The notes beneath the pieces are model-generated. The model had not been told where the DNA came from. It made no database searches and saw nothing but the letters and a program-made list of their open reading frames with translations. From positions 394,211 through 458,210 of the forward strand of contig NZ_BNAS01000005.1 in NCBI RefSeq assembly GCF_014653785.1: a stretch of 64,000 nt of DNA, read 5' to 3'. Positions 45,918 to 54,410 of the stretch are shown here, piece after piece. A program made the position numbers and the translations under genes. How positions within the stretch are numbered: position 1 is the first letter of the stretch; every line of letters starts with the position of its first letter. The stretch comes from Promicromonospora soli. Lineage in GTDB: Bacteria > Actinomycetota > Actinomycetes > Actinomycetales > Cellulomonadaceae.

Positions 45918-46277
45918 ATGCGCCAGCTCGTGATCAAGACCACCTCAGGCCTGGACCGGCCCGAGGCCACCAACCAGGCCTTCACCGTCGCCGCCGCCGC
46001 CGTCGCGTCCGGGGCGGAGGTGAGTCTCTGGCTCACCGGAGAGTCGGCGTGGTTCGCGCTGCCCGGCCGGGCCACCGGCCTCGCGCTCGAGCACGCGACG
46101 CCACTGCCCGACCTGCTCGAGGCCGTCCTGGCCGCCGGAACCGTCACGCTCTGCACGCAGTGCGCCGCGCGCCGCGACATCACCGAGGCCGACGTGATCC
46201 CGGGCATCCGGATCGCCGGCTCGGCACTGTTCACCGAGGAGATCCTGCGGGACGGCGCCCAGGCCCTGGTCTACTGA
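45918..46277 (+). CDS. DsrE family protein
   Basis: A 119-residue DsrE/DsrF-like protein. It starts QLVIKTTSGLDRPEATNQAFTVA. The region TLCTQCAARRDI carries two cysteines, and the C-terminus GSALFTEEILRDGAQALVY fits the family. These proteins relay sulfur or bind small sulfur-carrying partners; the partner is not identifiable here. A convergent hairpin follows. Confidence 0.85.
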   Translation: MRQLVIKTTSGLDRPEATNQAFTVAAAAVASGAEVSLWLTGESAWFALPGRATGLALEHATPLPDLLEAVLAAGTVTLCTQCAARRDITEADVIPGIRIAGSALFTEEILRDGAQALVY

Positions 46278-46309
46278 CCTGAGCCGGTCCGAGCGCCGGA
46301 CCGCTCAGG
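46278..46309. terminator. Convergent terminator hairpin DsrE / DUF4395
   Basis: CCTGAGC-C-GGTCCG (46278-46291) pairs with CGGACC-GCTCAGG (46297-46309) with one bulged base. It lies between two convergent genes and includes the DUF4395 stop codon. Confidence 0.65.
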
Positions 46310-46745
46310 CCTTGACCAGGCCCGTCCGGCGCATCAGCAGGTACAGCTCGCACCCGAGGCACAGTCCGACGACGGCGTTGAGCGCCGCGGCGACAAACGC
46401 CACGGCGGCCGCGATCGGCACCGCCGGGAGGAGCCCGAAGAAGCCGAGGATCACGCCAACGGCGGTGACGAAGAGGCCCACACCCTGCGCGAAGCGCGGC
46501 GGGCGCCGGTCCTCCATCTCGGTGGGCGGGCTCAGCCGCGGCCGCACGAACCTCTTGAACAGCATGCCCTGCCACGAGCCCTCGGTGCCGCGCAGCGTGC
46601 CGAGCAGGAAGCTCAGCATGATGAACGTCAGCAGCCACAGCCCCGCGGTGCTCGCGCCGAGCAGCACGACGGATGCCAGCAGCACCGCCGTGATCCCGGC
46701 CCCGACGCGCGGTCCGCGCGGGTCGATCCCCTTGCTCGCACTCAT
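46305..46745 (-). CDS. DUF4395 membrane protein
   Basis: A 146-residue membrane protein with about four helices (AGITAVLLASVVLLGAS, LLTFIMLSFLLGTL, FVTAVGVILGFFGLLPAVPIAAAVAFVAAAL). The C-terminal GLCLGCELYLLMRR contains the two cysteines typical of DUF4395. It overlaps the thioredoxin-like gene by four bases (ATGA). The pairing of DUF4395 with a thioredoxin is common and suggests a membrane thiol-redox role, though this is not established. Confidence 0.87.
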   Translation of the reverse strand: MSASKGIDPRGPRVGAGITAVLLASVVLLGASTAGLWLLTFIMLSFLLGTLRGTEGSWQGMLFKRFVRPRLSPPTEMEDRRPPRFAQGVGLFVTAVGVILGFFGLLPAVPIAAAVAFVAAALNAVVGLCLGCELYLLMRRTGLVKA

Positions 46746-47191
46746 GACTGCCCTTCCCCGTCCGCCTCGGCCACCGCAGTGGTAACCCGGTTCAGCGCCT
46801 GCCGCGCCTGGGTGTCGGAGACGGCACCGCTCATGCGGGCAACCTCGCGACCGCCGCCGTCGACCACCAGTACCGTGGGCGTCCGGAGCACGCCCAGGGT
46901 ACGCACGAGCTCGAGGTGGTCGTCCACGAGCACCTCCCGGTGCCCGACGCCGGAGCTCGACCCGGTAATTCCTCCGAGAACACGTGATGTGGAGCGGCAC
47001 GCGGCACACACTTCGGCCGAGAACTGCACAAAAGTCACCCGGTCCGCGAGTGCGATCCCGGAAGACGCCCAGTCGATTCCGGCGGGCGTCGCTCGGGGCC
47101 CACGCACGGCACCCTGACGGGCCGACCACCACACTCCGAGCGCGGCTGTGCCCAGCACGAGCACGACCAGCGCTATGACCTGTCCCAGCAT
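46742..47191 (-). CDS. Membrane-anchored thioredoxin-like protein
   Basis: A 149-residue protein with an N-terminal membrane helix (IALVVLVLGTAALGVWWSA) and a thioredoxin fold. The active site is EVCAACRSTS (CxxC), and the cis-Pro strand is LRTPTVLVVDGGG. It is probably a periplasmic-facing thiol-disulfide protein working with the DUF4395 product. It is divergent from yceI. Confidence 0.87.
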   Translation of the reverse strand: MLGQVIALVVLVLGTAALGVWWSARQGAVRGPRATPAGIDWASSGIALADRVTFVQFSAEVCAACRSTSRVLGGITGSSSGVGHREVLVDDHLELVRTLGVLRTPTVLVVDGGGREVARMSGAVSDTQARQALNRVTTAVAEADGEGQS

Positions 47192-47411
47192 TTAACCCAC
47201 CATGCCGTGACTTGCTCGTCCAGACAAGTCCCCACCTGCAATGACGCCCGTCACATCGGGCATCCACGCGGTTCGCCGAACATCAACGGGTGAATTCCCA
47301 TTGGCGGAGCAACCAGACACGGCAGTATTTCTCGTGCTGAAACGGCAACTAACTCGAGGCCCTCGCAGTGGTAACGTGCATGTATCCGCATATATGGGAG
47401 AATTCACTAAG

Positions 47412-48071
47412 ATGGAAGCCTTACCAACTCGTACCTGGAATGGGCTGACCATCCCAGCGGCCGGTGTGTACGAGCTCGACCAGAACCACAAGCGGCTCGG
47501 CTTCCTCGCCATGCACATGATGGTCAGCCCCGTCCGAGGCGAGTTCGCCGAGGGCGAGGCAACGGTCACCGTCACCGAGGACCCGCTCGCCTCGCAGGTC
47601 ACCTGCACCATCCAGGCGGCGTCGATCAACACGCACGCGGCAGATCGCGACGCCCACCTGTCCGGCCCGGACTTCCTGGACGTCGAGAACTACCCCACCC
47701 TCGAGTTCCGCAGCACCGGCCTCCGGATGCGCGCCGAGGTGGACCCGATCTTCTCGTGGGCCCGGCTCAAGGCCGGTACCGCAGGCCGCCGGCCGCACGA
47801 CCCCGACGAGGCCGACGGCTCGTTCACGAAATTCATCATGGACGGCGTGCTCACGGTGCGCGGCGTCACGCGCTCGGTCGAGCTGGAGTGCGAGTTCGGC
47901 GGCGTGGGTCACGATCCGTACGGCCAGGACATCTTCGGCTTCCACGGCACCTGCGAGATCGACCGCGAGGCCTGGGGCCTGCTCTGGAACGTCGCCCTCG
48001 AGGCGGGCGGTGTCCTGGTCGCCAAGAAGGTTCGTATCGAGATCGCCGGCGAGATGATCCGTCAGTCCTGA
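47412..48071 (+). CDS. YceI family lipocalin-like protein
   Basis: A 219-residue YceI-fold protein binding isoprenoid-like or other amphiphilic ligands. AGVYELDQNHKRLGFLAMHMM is the N-terminal family signature; LDVENYPTLEFRST and VRGVTRSVELECEFGG follow. It has no signal peptide, so it is likely cytoplasmic. The ATG at 47412 is preferred (GGGAG 11 bases upstream); an ATG at 47394 is an alternative. The 150 bases before it are clearly richer in A/T than the rest of the window. Confidence 0.88.
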   Translation: MEALPTRTWNGLTIPAAGVYELDQNHKRLGFLAMHMMVSPVRGEFAEGEATVTVTEDPLASQVTCTIQAASINTHAADRDAHLSGPDFLDVENYPTLEFRSTGLRMRAEVDPIFSWARLKAGTAGRRPHDPDEADGSFTKFIMDGVLTVRGVTRSVELECEFGGVGHDPYGQDIFGFHGTCEIDREAWGLLWNVALEAGGVLVAKKVRIEIAGEMIRQS

Positions 48072-48094
48072 CGACGGCCCGCCGTCGTGGTCAG
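48068..48094. terminator. Convergent terminator hairpin behind yceI
   Basis: CTGAC-GACGGC pairs with GCCGTC-(GTG)-GTCAG around a two-base loop. The stop codons of both convergent genes lie inside it. Confidence 0.6.
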
Positions 48095-48831
48095 AGGATG
48101 ACCATCCGCCCCACGACGAACACGAAGATGCCGCACACGGCCACGGGCAGCGCGCTCGCCGAGAGCCCGGCCAGGCGCGCACCACGGGCGGGCAGCCGTT
48201 CCAGCAGCAGGTGCAGCGCGCCGACGACGATGCCGGCGACGAGCCCGCACCAGAGGCCGCTCACGGTGTCGATGTTCGGCAGCAGCGTCCCGGCCGTGCC
48301 ACCCACCACCACGGCCGCGACCGCGGAGATCCCGAGCGCCACCCAGCCGCGCACCGGCAGAGCGGACACGGCGGCGGCGACCGCCAGCGCGACGGCGCTC
48401 GTCACGACGAGCGCGGTGCCGGCGTCGGACCGTGCGGCCGCGATCCAGCCGGAGGTCACGATCGCGGCGACGACGCCGGCTACTGTGCCCGACACGGACT
48501 CGGTGAGCTGCGGCCGCCCGTCGCGGCGCAGCATCTGCGCGATGAAGGCGAGCACCACGGCGCCGGCCAGCACGATCGGCAGATGCCGCAGCACCGGCTC
48601 ACCCTGGGTGAAGTATGTGGCGACCGCGCCCCCGATCCCGCAGAGCGCCACGACCACGCGGGTGCTTCCCGGCGCGGGCAGCCGCAGCAGTGACGGCCAG
48701 CCCAGCGCGACGAGAACCACCAGGACCACGGCCGCCGCCACGAGGGGCAGAGGCCGGGGCTGGACGTATGACGCGGCGGCGACGAGGGCTGCGAGCACAG
48801 CTGTCATCACGGCGCGGGTGGAGACGGACAC
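48091..48831 (-). CDS. Polytopic membrane protein of unknown function
   Basis: A 246-residue hydrophobic protein with about eight membrane segments, including LPLVAAAVVLVVLVALGWPSLL, VVALCGIGGAVATYF and VAVCGIFVFVVGRMVIL. I do not recognise a family motif. It lies alone, convergent with yceI and divergent from glnR. GTG/ATG choices near 48831 do not change the topology. Confidence 0.75.
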   Translation of the reverse strand: MSVSTRAVMTAVLAALVAAASYVQPRPLPLVAAAVVLVVLVALGWPSLLRLPAPGSTRVVVALCGIGGAVATYFTQGEPVLRHLPIVLAGAVVLAFIAQMLRRDGRPQLTESVSGTVAGVVAAIVTSGWIAAARSDAGTALVVTSAVALAVAAAVSALPVRGWVALGISAVAAVVVGGTAGTLLPNIDTVSGLWCGLVAGIVVGALHLLLERLPARGARLAGLSASALPVAVCGIFVFVVGRMVIL

Positions 48832-48983
48832 GCCCCAGAGTTTTCCAGAGAGTGCCCAAGTTCCTTCAATCGCAGCCCTTGTGGCGCCAGATGTCGGGTC
48901 TGAGAGAGTCGAGCAACACTCGCGTCATGCGAACGTCACGGGTCCTGAGCAGCATGGTGGTGCTCAGGAAAAGGGCGTGTAAC

Positions 48984-49076
48984 ATGCACGCAACAAGCAA
49001 CAGGGCAGACTTCCGCAAAGCCAGTTGGACGCGACGGGACGTCTCGCTTCAGCGAGACCCGAGCCAGGGACGGTAG
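48984..49076 (+). promoter_or_regulatory. Upstream ORF of 30 codons with internal hairpin in the glnR leader
   Basis: The ORF starts with ATG at 48984, eight bases after an AAGGG box, and ends with TAG at 49074-49076, 31 bases before glnR. Its codons give an Arg/Ser/Asp-rich peptide. Inside it GTCTCGCT-TC-AGCGAGAC (49041-49058) is a perfect 8-bp hairpin. This could be a translated leader or attenuator. No known riboswitch fold was found. Confidence 0.35.
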
Positions 49077-49107
49077 CAAGACGCCGGTTCCGAGAGGAGG
49101 TGCGTCA

Positions 49108-49962
49108 ATGGCAGAGCTGTTGATCCTCACACCCGCCACCGGCGGGTCTGCCGAGGTGCTGCCCGCACTGGGGCTGCTGTCCCACCGGGTGCGGGTGCTC
49201 CCGATGGAGCCCTCGGCGCTTGTTGATGCCCCGGATGCGGACGTCGTCCTGTTGGACGCACGCCGCGACCTCGTCGCGGCCCGCACCACGTGCCGGCTGC
49301 TGCATGCCACCGGGCTCACGGTGCCGCTCGTGCTGATCCTCACCGAGGGCGGCCTCACGGTCGTGACCCACGAGTGGGGGGCCGATGACCTGCTGCTGGA
49401 GTCCGCCTCGCCCGCCGAGGTCGAGGCACGCCTCCGTCTGGTGGTCGAGCGCTCGGCGCGCGGGCCGGCCGAGGAGTCGCAGCAGGAGATCTCCGCGGGC
49501 GAGCTCGCGATCGACGCCGGCGGGTACACCGCCCGGCTCCGTGGCCGCCCCATCGACCTCACCTACAAGGAGTTCGAGCTCCTCAAGTACCTGGTGCAGC
49601 ACCCGGGCCGCGTGTTCACGCGCGCCCAGCTGCTGCAGGAGGTCTGGGGCTACGACTACTACGGGGGCACCCGCACCGTCGACGTCCACGTGCGGCGGCT
49701 GCGCGCCAAGCTCGGCCCCGAGCACGAGCAGCTCATCGGCACGGTGCGCAACGTCGGCTACCGGTTCGACCCGCCCAAGGAGCAGCGTCAGGTCGAGGAG
49801 GCGCCGGCGGTGGCGTCCGGCGCCCCGCCGGCTGCCCCTTCGGCGACGAACGGCGCCATCGTCACGAACGCGGTGAGCGCCGCTGCCACGACGGAGGCGA
49901 CACCCACGGACGACCCCAACGCCGGTCCTGCCGGGCAGCGAGTCGCGCAGACCGGCCACTGA
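49108..49962 (+). CDS. glnR: GlnR-type orphan OmpR-family response regulator
   Basis: A nitrogen-response regulator of the actinobacterial GlnR type. The receiver-like domain (residues about 1-115) has [10 protein letters not shown] at the phosphoacceptor region and [19 protein letters not shown]. The winged helix (about 130-225) reads [54 protein letters not shown]. No sensor kinase is adjacent, as expected for GlnR. The 284-residue protein has an Ala/Thr/Pro-rich tail of about 55 residues absent from most relatives, and its last codons are part of a 23-bp tandem repeat. The ribosome binding site AGGAGG is seven bases before the ATG. Confidence 0.9.
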   Translation: MAELLILTPATGGSAEVLPALGLLSHRVRVLPMEPSALVDAPDADVVLLDARRDLVAARTTCRLLHATGLTVPLVLILTEGGLTVVTHEWGADDLLLESASPAEVEARLRLVVERSARGPAEESQQEISAGELAIDAGGYTARLRGRPIDLTYKEFELLKYLVQHPGRVFTRAQLLQEVWGYDYYGGTRTVDVHVRRLRAKLGPEHEQLIGTVRNVGYRFDPPKEQRQVEEAPAVASGAPPAAPSATNGAIVTNAVSAAATTEATPTDDPNAGPAGQRVAQTGH

Positions 49963-50036
49963 GCGCCGCGCAGACAAGACACCGAGCGTCGCGCAGACAA
50001 GACACCGAGCGCCGCGCAGACAGGGCACTGAGCGCG
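49935..50036 (+). repeat. 23-bp tandem repeat at the end of glnR
   Basis: Units of about 23 bases (consensus ACCGAGCGCCGCGCAGACAA plus GAC) start at 49935 (divergent), 49958, 49981, 50004 and 50027 (partial). The first unit lies within the glnR coding end. The rest fills the gap before the hydrolase gene, whose TAGGTT -10 box begins right after the last unit. Confidence 0.85.
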
Positions 50037-50042
50037 TAGGTT
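50037..50042 (+). promoter_or_regulatory. -10 box for leaderless alpha/beta hydrolase gene
   Basis: TAGGTT six bases before the GTG at 50049, directly following the 23-bp tandem repeats. Confidence 0.5.
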
Positions 50043-50048
50043 CTACCT

Positions 50049-51008
50049 GTGACCGCACTCTCGGCCAGACCGGCCGTACGCACGGCAGCCACCAGTGACT
50101 ACACGTGCGCCCTCGTCGAAGGGCCGTGGCAGCACGAGTTCGTCTCCTCGGGCGGTTCGCGGTTCCACGTGGCGGTCGCGGGCTCCGAGAGCCGCTCCGC
50201 TCCCCTGGTGGTCCTGCTGCACGGCTTCCCCCAGTTCTGGTGGGCGTGGCGCGCCCAGATCCCCGCCCTGGCCGACGCCGGCTATCGCGTCGCCGCGATG
50301 GACGTGCGCGGTGTGGGCGGGTCGGACAAGCCGCCGTCGGGCTATGCGGTGCCGACGCGCGCGGCCGACGTCGCGGGTGTCGTGCGCTCCCTCGGGCGCG
50401 AGCGCGCGGTCGTGGTGGGGCACGGCACGGGCGGGACGCTCGCCTGGGCGGTGGCGTCCCTCAACCCCGATACGACGGCGGCCGTCGCCGTGCTGGCCAG
50501 CCCGCACCCGGCCAGGATCCGGCTGCGCAGCCGGGCGGCGTTCACTGCCGCCGCGCTGCGCGAGCTCGCGTACCTGCAGGTCCCGACGCTGCCGGAGCGC
50601 GCGCTGGCCAAGGGCGACCTCGTGGAACGCACCCTCGCGCTGGGCACGGCTGCCCCGCTGCCCGACGACGTCGTGGAGCTGTACAAGGCCGTCATGCGCA
50701 TCCCGTTCGCCGCGCACTCCGCCGCCGAGGCGCTGCGCTGGGCCGTGCGGTCAACGCCCCGGATGGACGGGCGCCGGTTCGCCACCGCGCTGCGGCGTCC
50801 GCTCAGCATGCCCGCACTGCAGGTCCAGGGTGGCCGGGACGGGATCGTACGTTCCGAGCGCGCCGACCTCGACGCCATCGCCCTCGCGCCCGACCTGCGC
50901 TACGAGCTGATCCCCGGTGCGGGCCACTTCCTCCCCGAGGAGGCGCCGGACGAGGTGAATCGGATCCTGCTGGACTGGCTGACCCGCGTCTCCCCCGCGC
51001 CGAAGTAG
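50049..51008 (+). CDS. Alpha/beta hydrolase-fold protein with altered nucleophile elbow
   Basis: A 319-residue protein of the epoxide-hydrolase-like branch: HGFPQFWWAWR (oxyanion motif), MDVRGVGGSDKP, GGRDGIV (acid) and GAGHFLPEE (His). The nucleophile elbow reads VVVGHGTGGTLAW; the position that holds Asp in epoxide hydrolases (GHDWGG) or Ser in esterases is Gly. The acid and His are kept. It may be non-catalytic or use another residue. It is convergent with nth, and a 20-bp hairpin contains both stop codons. Confidence 0.85.
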   Translation: MTALSARPAVRTAATSDYTCALVEGPWQHEFVSSGGSRFHVAVAGSESRSAPLVVLLHGFPQFWWAWRAQIPALADAGYRVAAMDVRGVGGSDKPPSGYAVPTRAADVAGVVRSLGRERAVVVGHGTGGTLAWAVASLNPDTTAAVAVLASPHPARIRLRSRAAFTAAALRELAYLQVPTLPERALAKGDLVERTLALGTAAPLPDDVVELYKAVMRIPFAAHSAAEALRWAVRSTPRMDGRRFATALRRPLSMPALQVQGGRDGIVRSERADLDAIALAPDLRYELIPGAGHFLPEEAPDEVNRILLDWLTRVSPAPK

Positions 51009-51019
51009 GGCTACTTCGG
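51000..51019. terminator. Compact convergent terminator CCGAAGTAG-GG-CTACTTCGG
   Basis: A perfect 9-bp inverted repeat with a two-base gap. The TAG stops of the hydrolase gene and of nth are both inside the arms. The arm sequence CCGAAGTAG is shared with the hairpin at 56451-56488, and in part with that at 13821-13875. Confidence 0.7.
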
Positions 51020-51787
51020 AGCAACGAGGGGGCGGCCCGCCTGTGCCGGACGCTCCGGCCCCGGACGCACCAGCTTCGCCGCCTTGTCGGGGTCCGTCTC
51101 GCCTGTCCCGTACGACGGGCACAGGTGCGAGATGCTGCATGCCCCGCACGCCGGGGTACGGGAGTGGCACACCCGCCGCCCGTGCCACACGAGGTGGTGG
51201 CTGAGCATGGTCCAGTCCCTCTTCGGGAACAGCTCGCCGACCTCGGCCTCGACCTTCACCGCGTCCTCCTCGGTGGTGAAGCCCAGCCGGCGCGCCACCC
51301 GCCCGAAGTGCGTGTCCACGGTGATTCCGGGGACGCCGAACGCGTTGCCGAGCACCACGTTCGCCGTCTTGCGCCCGACGCCGGGCAGGGTCACCAGGTC
51401 CTTCAGCCGGCCAGGGACCTCGCCGTCGTACCGGTCGACCAGCGCCTTGCCCAGGCCGATCACGGCCCGCGCCTTGGCGCGGAAGAAGCCGAGCGGCCGC
51501 AGGATCTCCTCGAGCTCTTCCGGGTTCGCCTCCGCATACGCCTGGGCGTTCGGGTACATCACGAACAGCTCCGGCGTGGTCGCGTTGACGCGGACGTCGG
51601 TGGTCTGGGCGCTCAGCACCGTCGCGATCAGCAGCTCCAGCGGCGTCGTGAAGTCCAGCTCGGCCCGAGCGTCGGGATAGGTCGCCGCGAGCTCGCGGTT
51701 GATCCGCCGTGCCCGGCGCACGAGCGCCAGCCGGCTCTCCGGCGCATTCTTGGAGTACTTCTCGGGTTCGCGTTCACTGACGGTCAC
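51011..51787 (-). CDS. nth: Endonuclease III (DNA glycosylase/AP lyase)
   Basis: Base-excision repair enzyme removing oxidised pyrimidines. The helix-hairpin-helix [14 protein letters not shown] carries the catalytic Lys, and the catalytic Asp is in [13 protein letters not shown]. The 4Fe-4S cluster ligands C-x6-C-x2-C-x5-C are in [17 protein letters not shown]. 258 residues including a C-terminal extension of about 35. The GTG start at 51787 has TACTGT six bases upstream, so it is likely leaderless. Confidence 0.95.
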   Translation of the reverse strand: MTVSEREPEKYSKNAPESRLALVRRARRINRELAATYPDARAELDFTTPLELLIATVLSAQTTDVRVNATTPELFVMYPNAQAYAEANPEELEEILRPLGFFRAKARAVIGLGKALVDRYDGEVPGRLKDLVTLPGVGRKTANVVLGNAFGVPGITVDTHFGRVARRLGFTTEEDAVKVEAEVGELFPKRDWTMLSHHLVWHGRRVCHSRTPACGACSISHLCPSYGTGETDPDKAAKLVRPGPERPAQAGRPLVAPK

Positions 51788-51793
51788 GTCGCC

Positions 51794-51799
51794 ACAGTA
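51794..51799 (-). promoter_or_regulatory. -10 box for leaderless nth
   Basis: TACTGT on the minus strand, six bases before the GTG start of nth. Confidence 0.5.
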
Positions 51800-51941
51800 A
51801 CGATCCCCACTGACATTCGGCCGTTGGGCCCGTAACCGGGTCCCGCCGCCGGCTTGGGCCGTGTACCTAGGACGCGGAGTATGAGAAGGTCGAGGGCCTT
51901 TGGACCCCACGACGGTCCACGTGAATCGAGGAAGAGTCACC

Positions 51942-53474
51942 ATGCCGTACACGCACCACCTCCGCGTCTACCCGTCTGCCGAGCCGCTGAAGCGCACCGA
52001 CCAGCTCGCCTGGAAGCTCGCGGAGCTCGCCACGGACGCCGTCGAGCCCACCGCCGAGGTCACCGAGATGGTGATCAACCGTGTGATCGACAACGCCGCG
52101 GTCGCGGCGGCCAGCCTCACGCGCGGACCCGCCGTCGCCGCTCGATCGCAGGCCCAGGCGCACCCCTACACGCCCGGTTCCGCCGTCTTCGGCCTGGACC
52201 CCGCGGCCACGGCGAGCCCCGAGTGGGCCGCCTGGGCCAACGGCGTCGCCGTGCGTGAGCTCGACTTCCACGACACGTTCCTCGCCGCCGAGTACTCCCA
52301 CCCGGGCGACAACATCCCTCCGATCCTCGCCGTGGCCCAGCACGCCGGCCGCACCGGCCGGGACCTGGTCCGCGGCATCGTGACCGGCTACGAGATCCAG
52401 GTGGACCTGGTCCGGACGATCAGCCTGCACAAGCACAAGATCGACCACGTGGCCCACCTCGGCCCGTCGGCGGCGGCCGGTATCGGCACCCTGCTGGGCC
52501 TGGACATCGAGACGGTGTTCCAGGCGATCGGCCAGGCCCTGCACACCACGACGGCCACGCGGCAGAGCCGCAAGGGCCAGATCTCCACGTGGAAGGCGCA
52601 CGCCCCGGCCTTCGCGGGCAAGCTCGCCGTGGAGTCGGTGGACCGCGCGATGCGCGGCCAGACCTCCCCCGAGCCCATCTACGAGGGCGAGGACGGCGTG
52701 GTGGCCTGGCTCCTGGACGGGCCCGACGCCGCGTACTCCGTCGTGCTCCCGGACCTCGGCGAGCCGCGCACCGGCATCCTCGACACGTACACCAAGGAGC
52801 ACTCCGCGGAGTACCAGGCTCAGGCCATCATCGACATGGCTCGCGCGCTGGGCAACGAGCGCCCTGAGCTGCGTGATCCGGCGAACATCCGGCGCATCGT
52901 GCTGCACACCAGCCACCACACGCACTACGTGATCGGCTCGGGGGCGAACGACCCGCAGAAGTACGACCCGACGGCGTCGCGCGAGACCCTCGACCACTCG
53001 GTCCCCTACATCTTCACCGTCGCGCTGCAGGACGGCGGCTGGCACCACGTGGACTCCTACGCCCCGGAGCGCGCCCAGCGCCCCGACACCGTCGAGCTGT
53101 GGCGCAAGGTCACCACAGCCGAGGACCCGGAGTGGACCCGCCGATACCACTCGACCGACCCGGGCGAGAAGGCGTTCGGCGGCCGCGTCGAGATCACGCT
53201 CACGAGCGGGGAGACGGTGGTCCGCGAGATCGCCGTCGCAGACGCCCATCCCCTCGGCGCTCGCCCGTTCGCCCGCGAGAACTACGTCGGCAAGTTCCGC
53301 ACCCTCGCCGCCGGCGTCCTGGAGGACGCCGAGATCGAGCGCTTCCTGGGCCTGGCCGAGCGCCTGCCCGAGCTCACCCCCGCCGAGGTCCGCGAGCTCA
53401 CGATCGTCGCGGCCCCTGGTGTGCTGGACGCCGTGCAGGCCCCGACGGGCCTCTTCGAGCTGGGGAGGCGCTGA
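51942..53474 (+). CDS. prpD: 2-methylcitrate dehydratase (MmgE/PrpD)
   Basis: Dehydrates 2-methylcitrate in the methylcitrate cycle that oxidises propionyl-CoA. The 510-residue protein shows [32 protein letters not shown]-type [25 protein letters not shown] and the [11 protein letters not shown] region typical of MmgE/PrpD. GAGGAAGAG precedes the ATG. Its TGA overlaps the ATG of prpB by one base, so the genes form an operon prpD-prpB-prpC. No prpR-type regulator is adjacent. Confidence 0.94.
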   Translation: MPYTHHLRVYPSAEPLKRTDQLAWKLAELATDAVEPTAEVTEMVINRVIDNAAVAAASLTRGPAVAARSQAQAHPYTPGSAVFGLDPAATASPEWAAWANGVAVRELDFHDTFLAAEYSHPGDNIPPILAVAQHAGRTGRDLVRGIVTGYEIQVDLVRTISLHKHKIDHVAHLGPSAAAGIGTLLGLDIETVFQAIGQALHTTTATRQSRKGQISTWKAHAPAFAGKLAVESVDRAMRGQTSPEPIYEGEDGVVAWLLDGPDAAYSVVLPDLGEPRTGILDTYTKEHSAEYQAQAIIDMARALGNERPELRDPANIRRIVLHTSHHTHYVIGSGANDPQKYDPTASRETLDHSVPYIFTVALQDGGWHHVDSYAPERAQRPDTVELWRKVTTAEDPEWTRRYHSTDPGEKAFGGRVEITLTSGETVVREIAVADAHPLGARPFARENYVGKFRTLAAGVLEDAEIERFLGLAERLPELTPAEVRELTIVAAPGVLDAVQAPTGLFELGRR

Positions 53475-54379
53475 TGCTCTACTCGAAGCTCACCGCCGCG
53501 GCCAAGCGCCGCGCGTTCCGCGAGGCCCTCGCCGGGCCGGACATCCTGCAGCTCCCGGGGGCGTTCAACCCGCTCAGCGCCAAGCTGATCCAGGACAAGG
53601 GGTTCGACGGCGTCTACGTCTCGGGCGCCGTGCTCTCCGCGGACCTCGGGCTGCCCGACATCGGCCTGACCACCCTGACGGAGGTGGCCGGCCGGGCCGC
53701 GCAGATCGCCCGGGTCACCGACCTCCCCGTGCTCGCCGACGCCGACACCGGGTTCGGCGAGCCCATGAACGTGGCCCGCACGGTGCAGACCATGGAGGAC
53801 GCCGGAGTGGCCGGCATCCACATCGAGGACCAGGTCAACCCCAAGCGGTGCGGTCACCTGGACGGCAAGGAGGTCGTCGGGCTCGGCGACGCCGTCCGCC
53901 GCATCCGGGCCGCCGTCGACGGCCGTCGCGACCCCGACTTCCTGGTCATGGCGCGCACCGACGTGCGCGGCACGGAGCCGGGCGAGCGCGGCCTGCGGCT
54001 CGCTGTCGACCGCGCCAAGGCCCTGGTCGACGCCGGGGCGGACGCGATCTTTCCCGAAGCGATGCGGGACCTCTCGGAGTTCGAGGCCGTCGCCTCGGCG
54101 CTCGACGTCCCCGTGCTCGCGAACATGACGGAGTTCGGCAAGTCCGAGCTCTTCACCGCCAAGCAGCTGCACGACGCCGGAGCGCAGCTCGTGATCTACC
54201 CCGTGACCCTGCTGCGCATCGCGATGGGTGCCGCGGAGCGCGCGCTGGACCAGATCGCGGCGTCGGGCACCCAGGCGGAGCTGGTGCCGCAGATGCAGAC
54301 CCGCGCACGGCTCTACGAGCTCACCGACTACGCGGCCTACAACCACTTCGACAGTGACGTCTTCACCTACAAGCCCTGA
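53474..54379 (+). CDS. prpB: 2-methylisocitrate lyase
   Basis: Cleaves 2-methylisocitrate to pyruvate and succinate, the last step of the methylcitrate cycle. A TIM-barrel of the ICL/PEP-mutase family: LQLPGAFNPLSAKLI, VYVSGAVLSADLGLPDIG, ADADTGFGEPMNV, the catalytic KRCGHLDGKEVV, and RTDVRGTEPGERGL. 301 residues, which is normal. It is coupled to prpD by a one-base overlap and followed 31 bases later by prpC. Confidence 0.95.
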   Translation: MLYSKLTAAAKRRAFREALAGPDILQLPGAFNPLSAKLIQDKGFDGVYVSGAVLSADLGLPDIGLTTLTEVAGRAAQIARVTDLPVLADADTGFGEPMNVARTVQTMEDAGVAGIHIEDQVNPKRCGHLDGKEVVGLGDAVRRIRAAVDGRRDPDFLVMARTDVRGTEPGERGLRLAVDRAKALVDAGADAIFPEAMRDLSEFEAVASALDVPVLANMTEFGKSELFTAKQLHDAGAQLVIYPVTLLRIAMGAAERALDQIAASGTQAELVPQMQTRARLYELTDYAAYNHFDSDVFTYKP

Positions 54380-54410
54380 CCTGGTCGGGCCCGGACACGA
54401 AGGAGTGCGC

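Noticed and set aside
48990..49100. c-di-GMP-I riboswitch upstream of glnR
   Set aside because: Short pieces such as GGGCA, GCAAAGCC and GGTAGC occur in the right order, but the hairpin between the first two and the tetraloop-receptor parts are absent. Infernal with the GEMM-I model would settle it.
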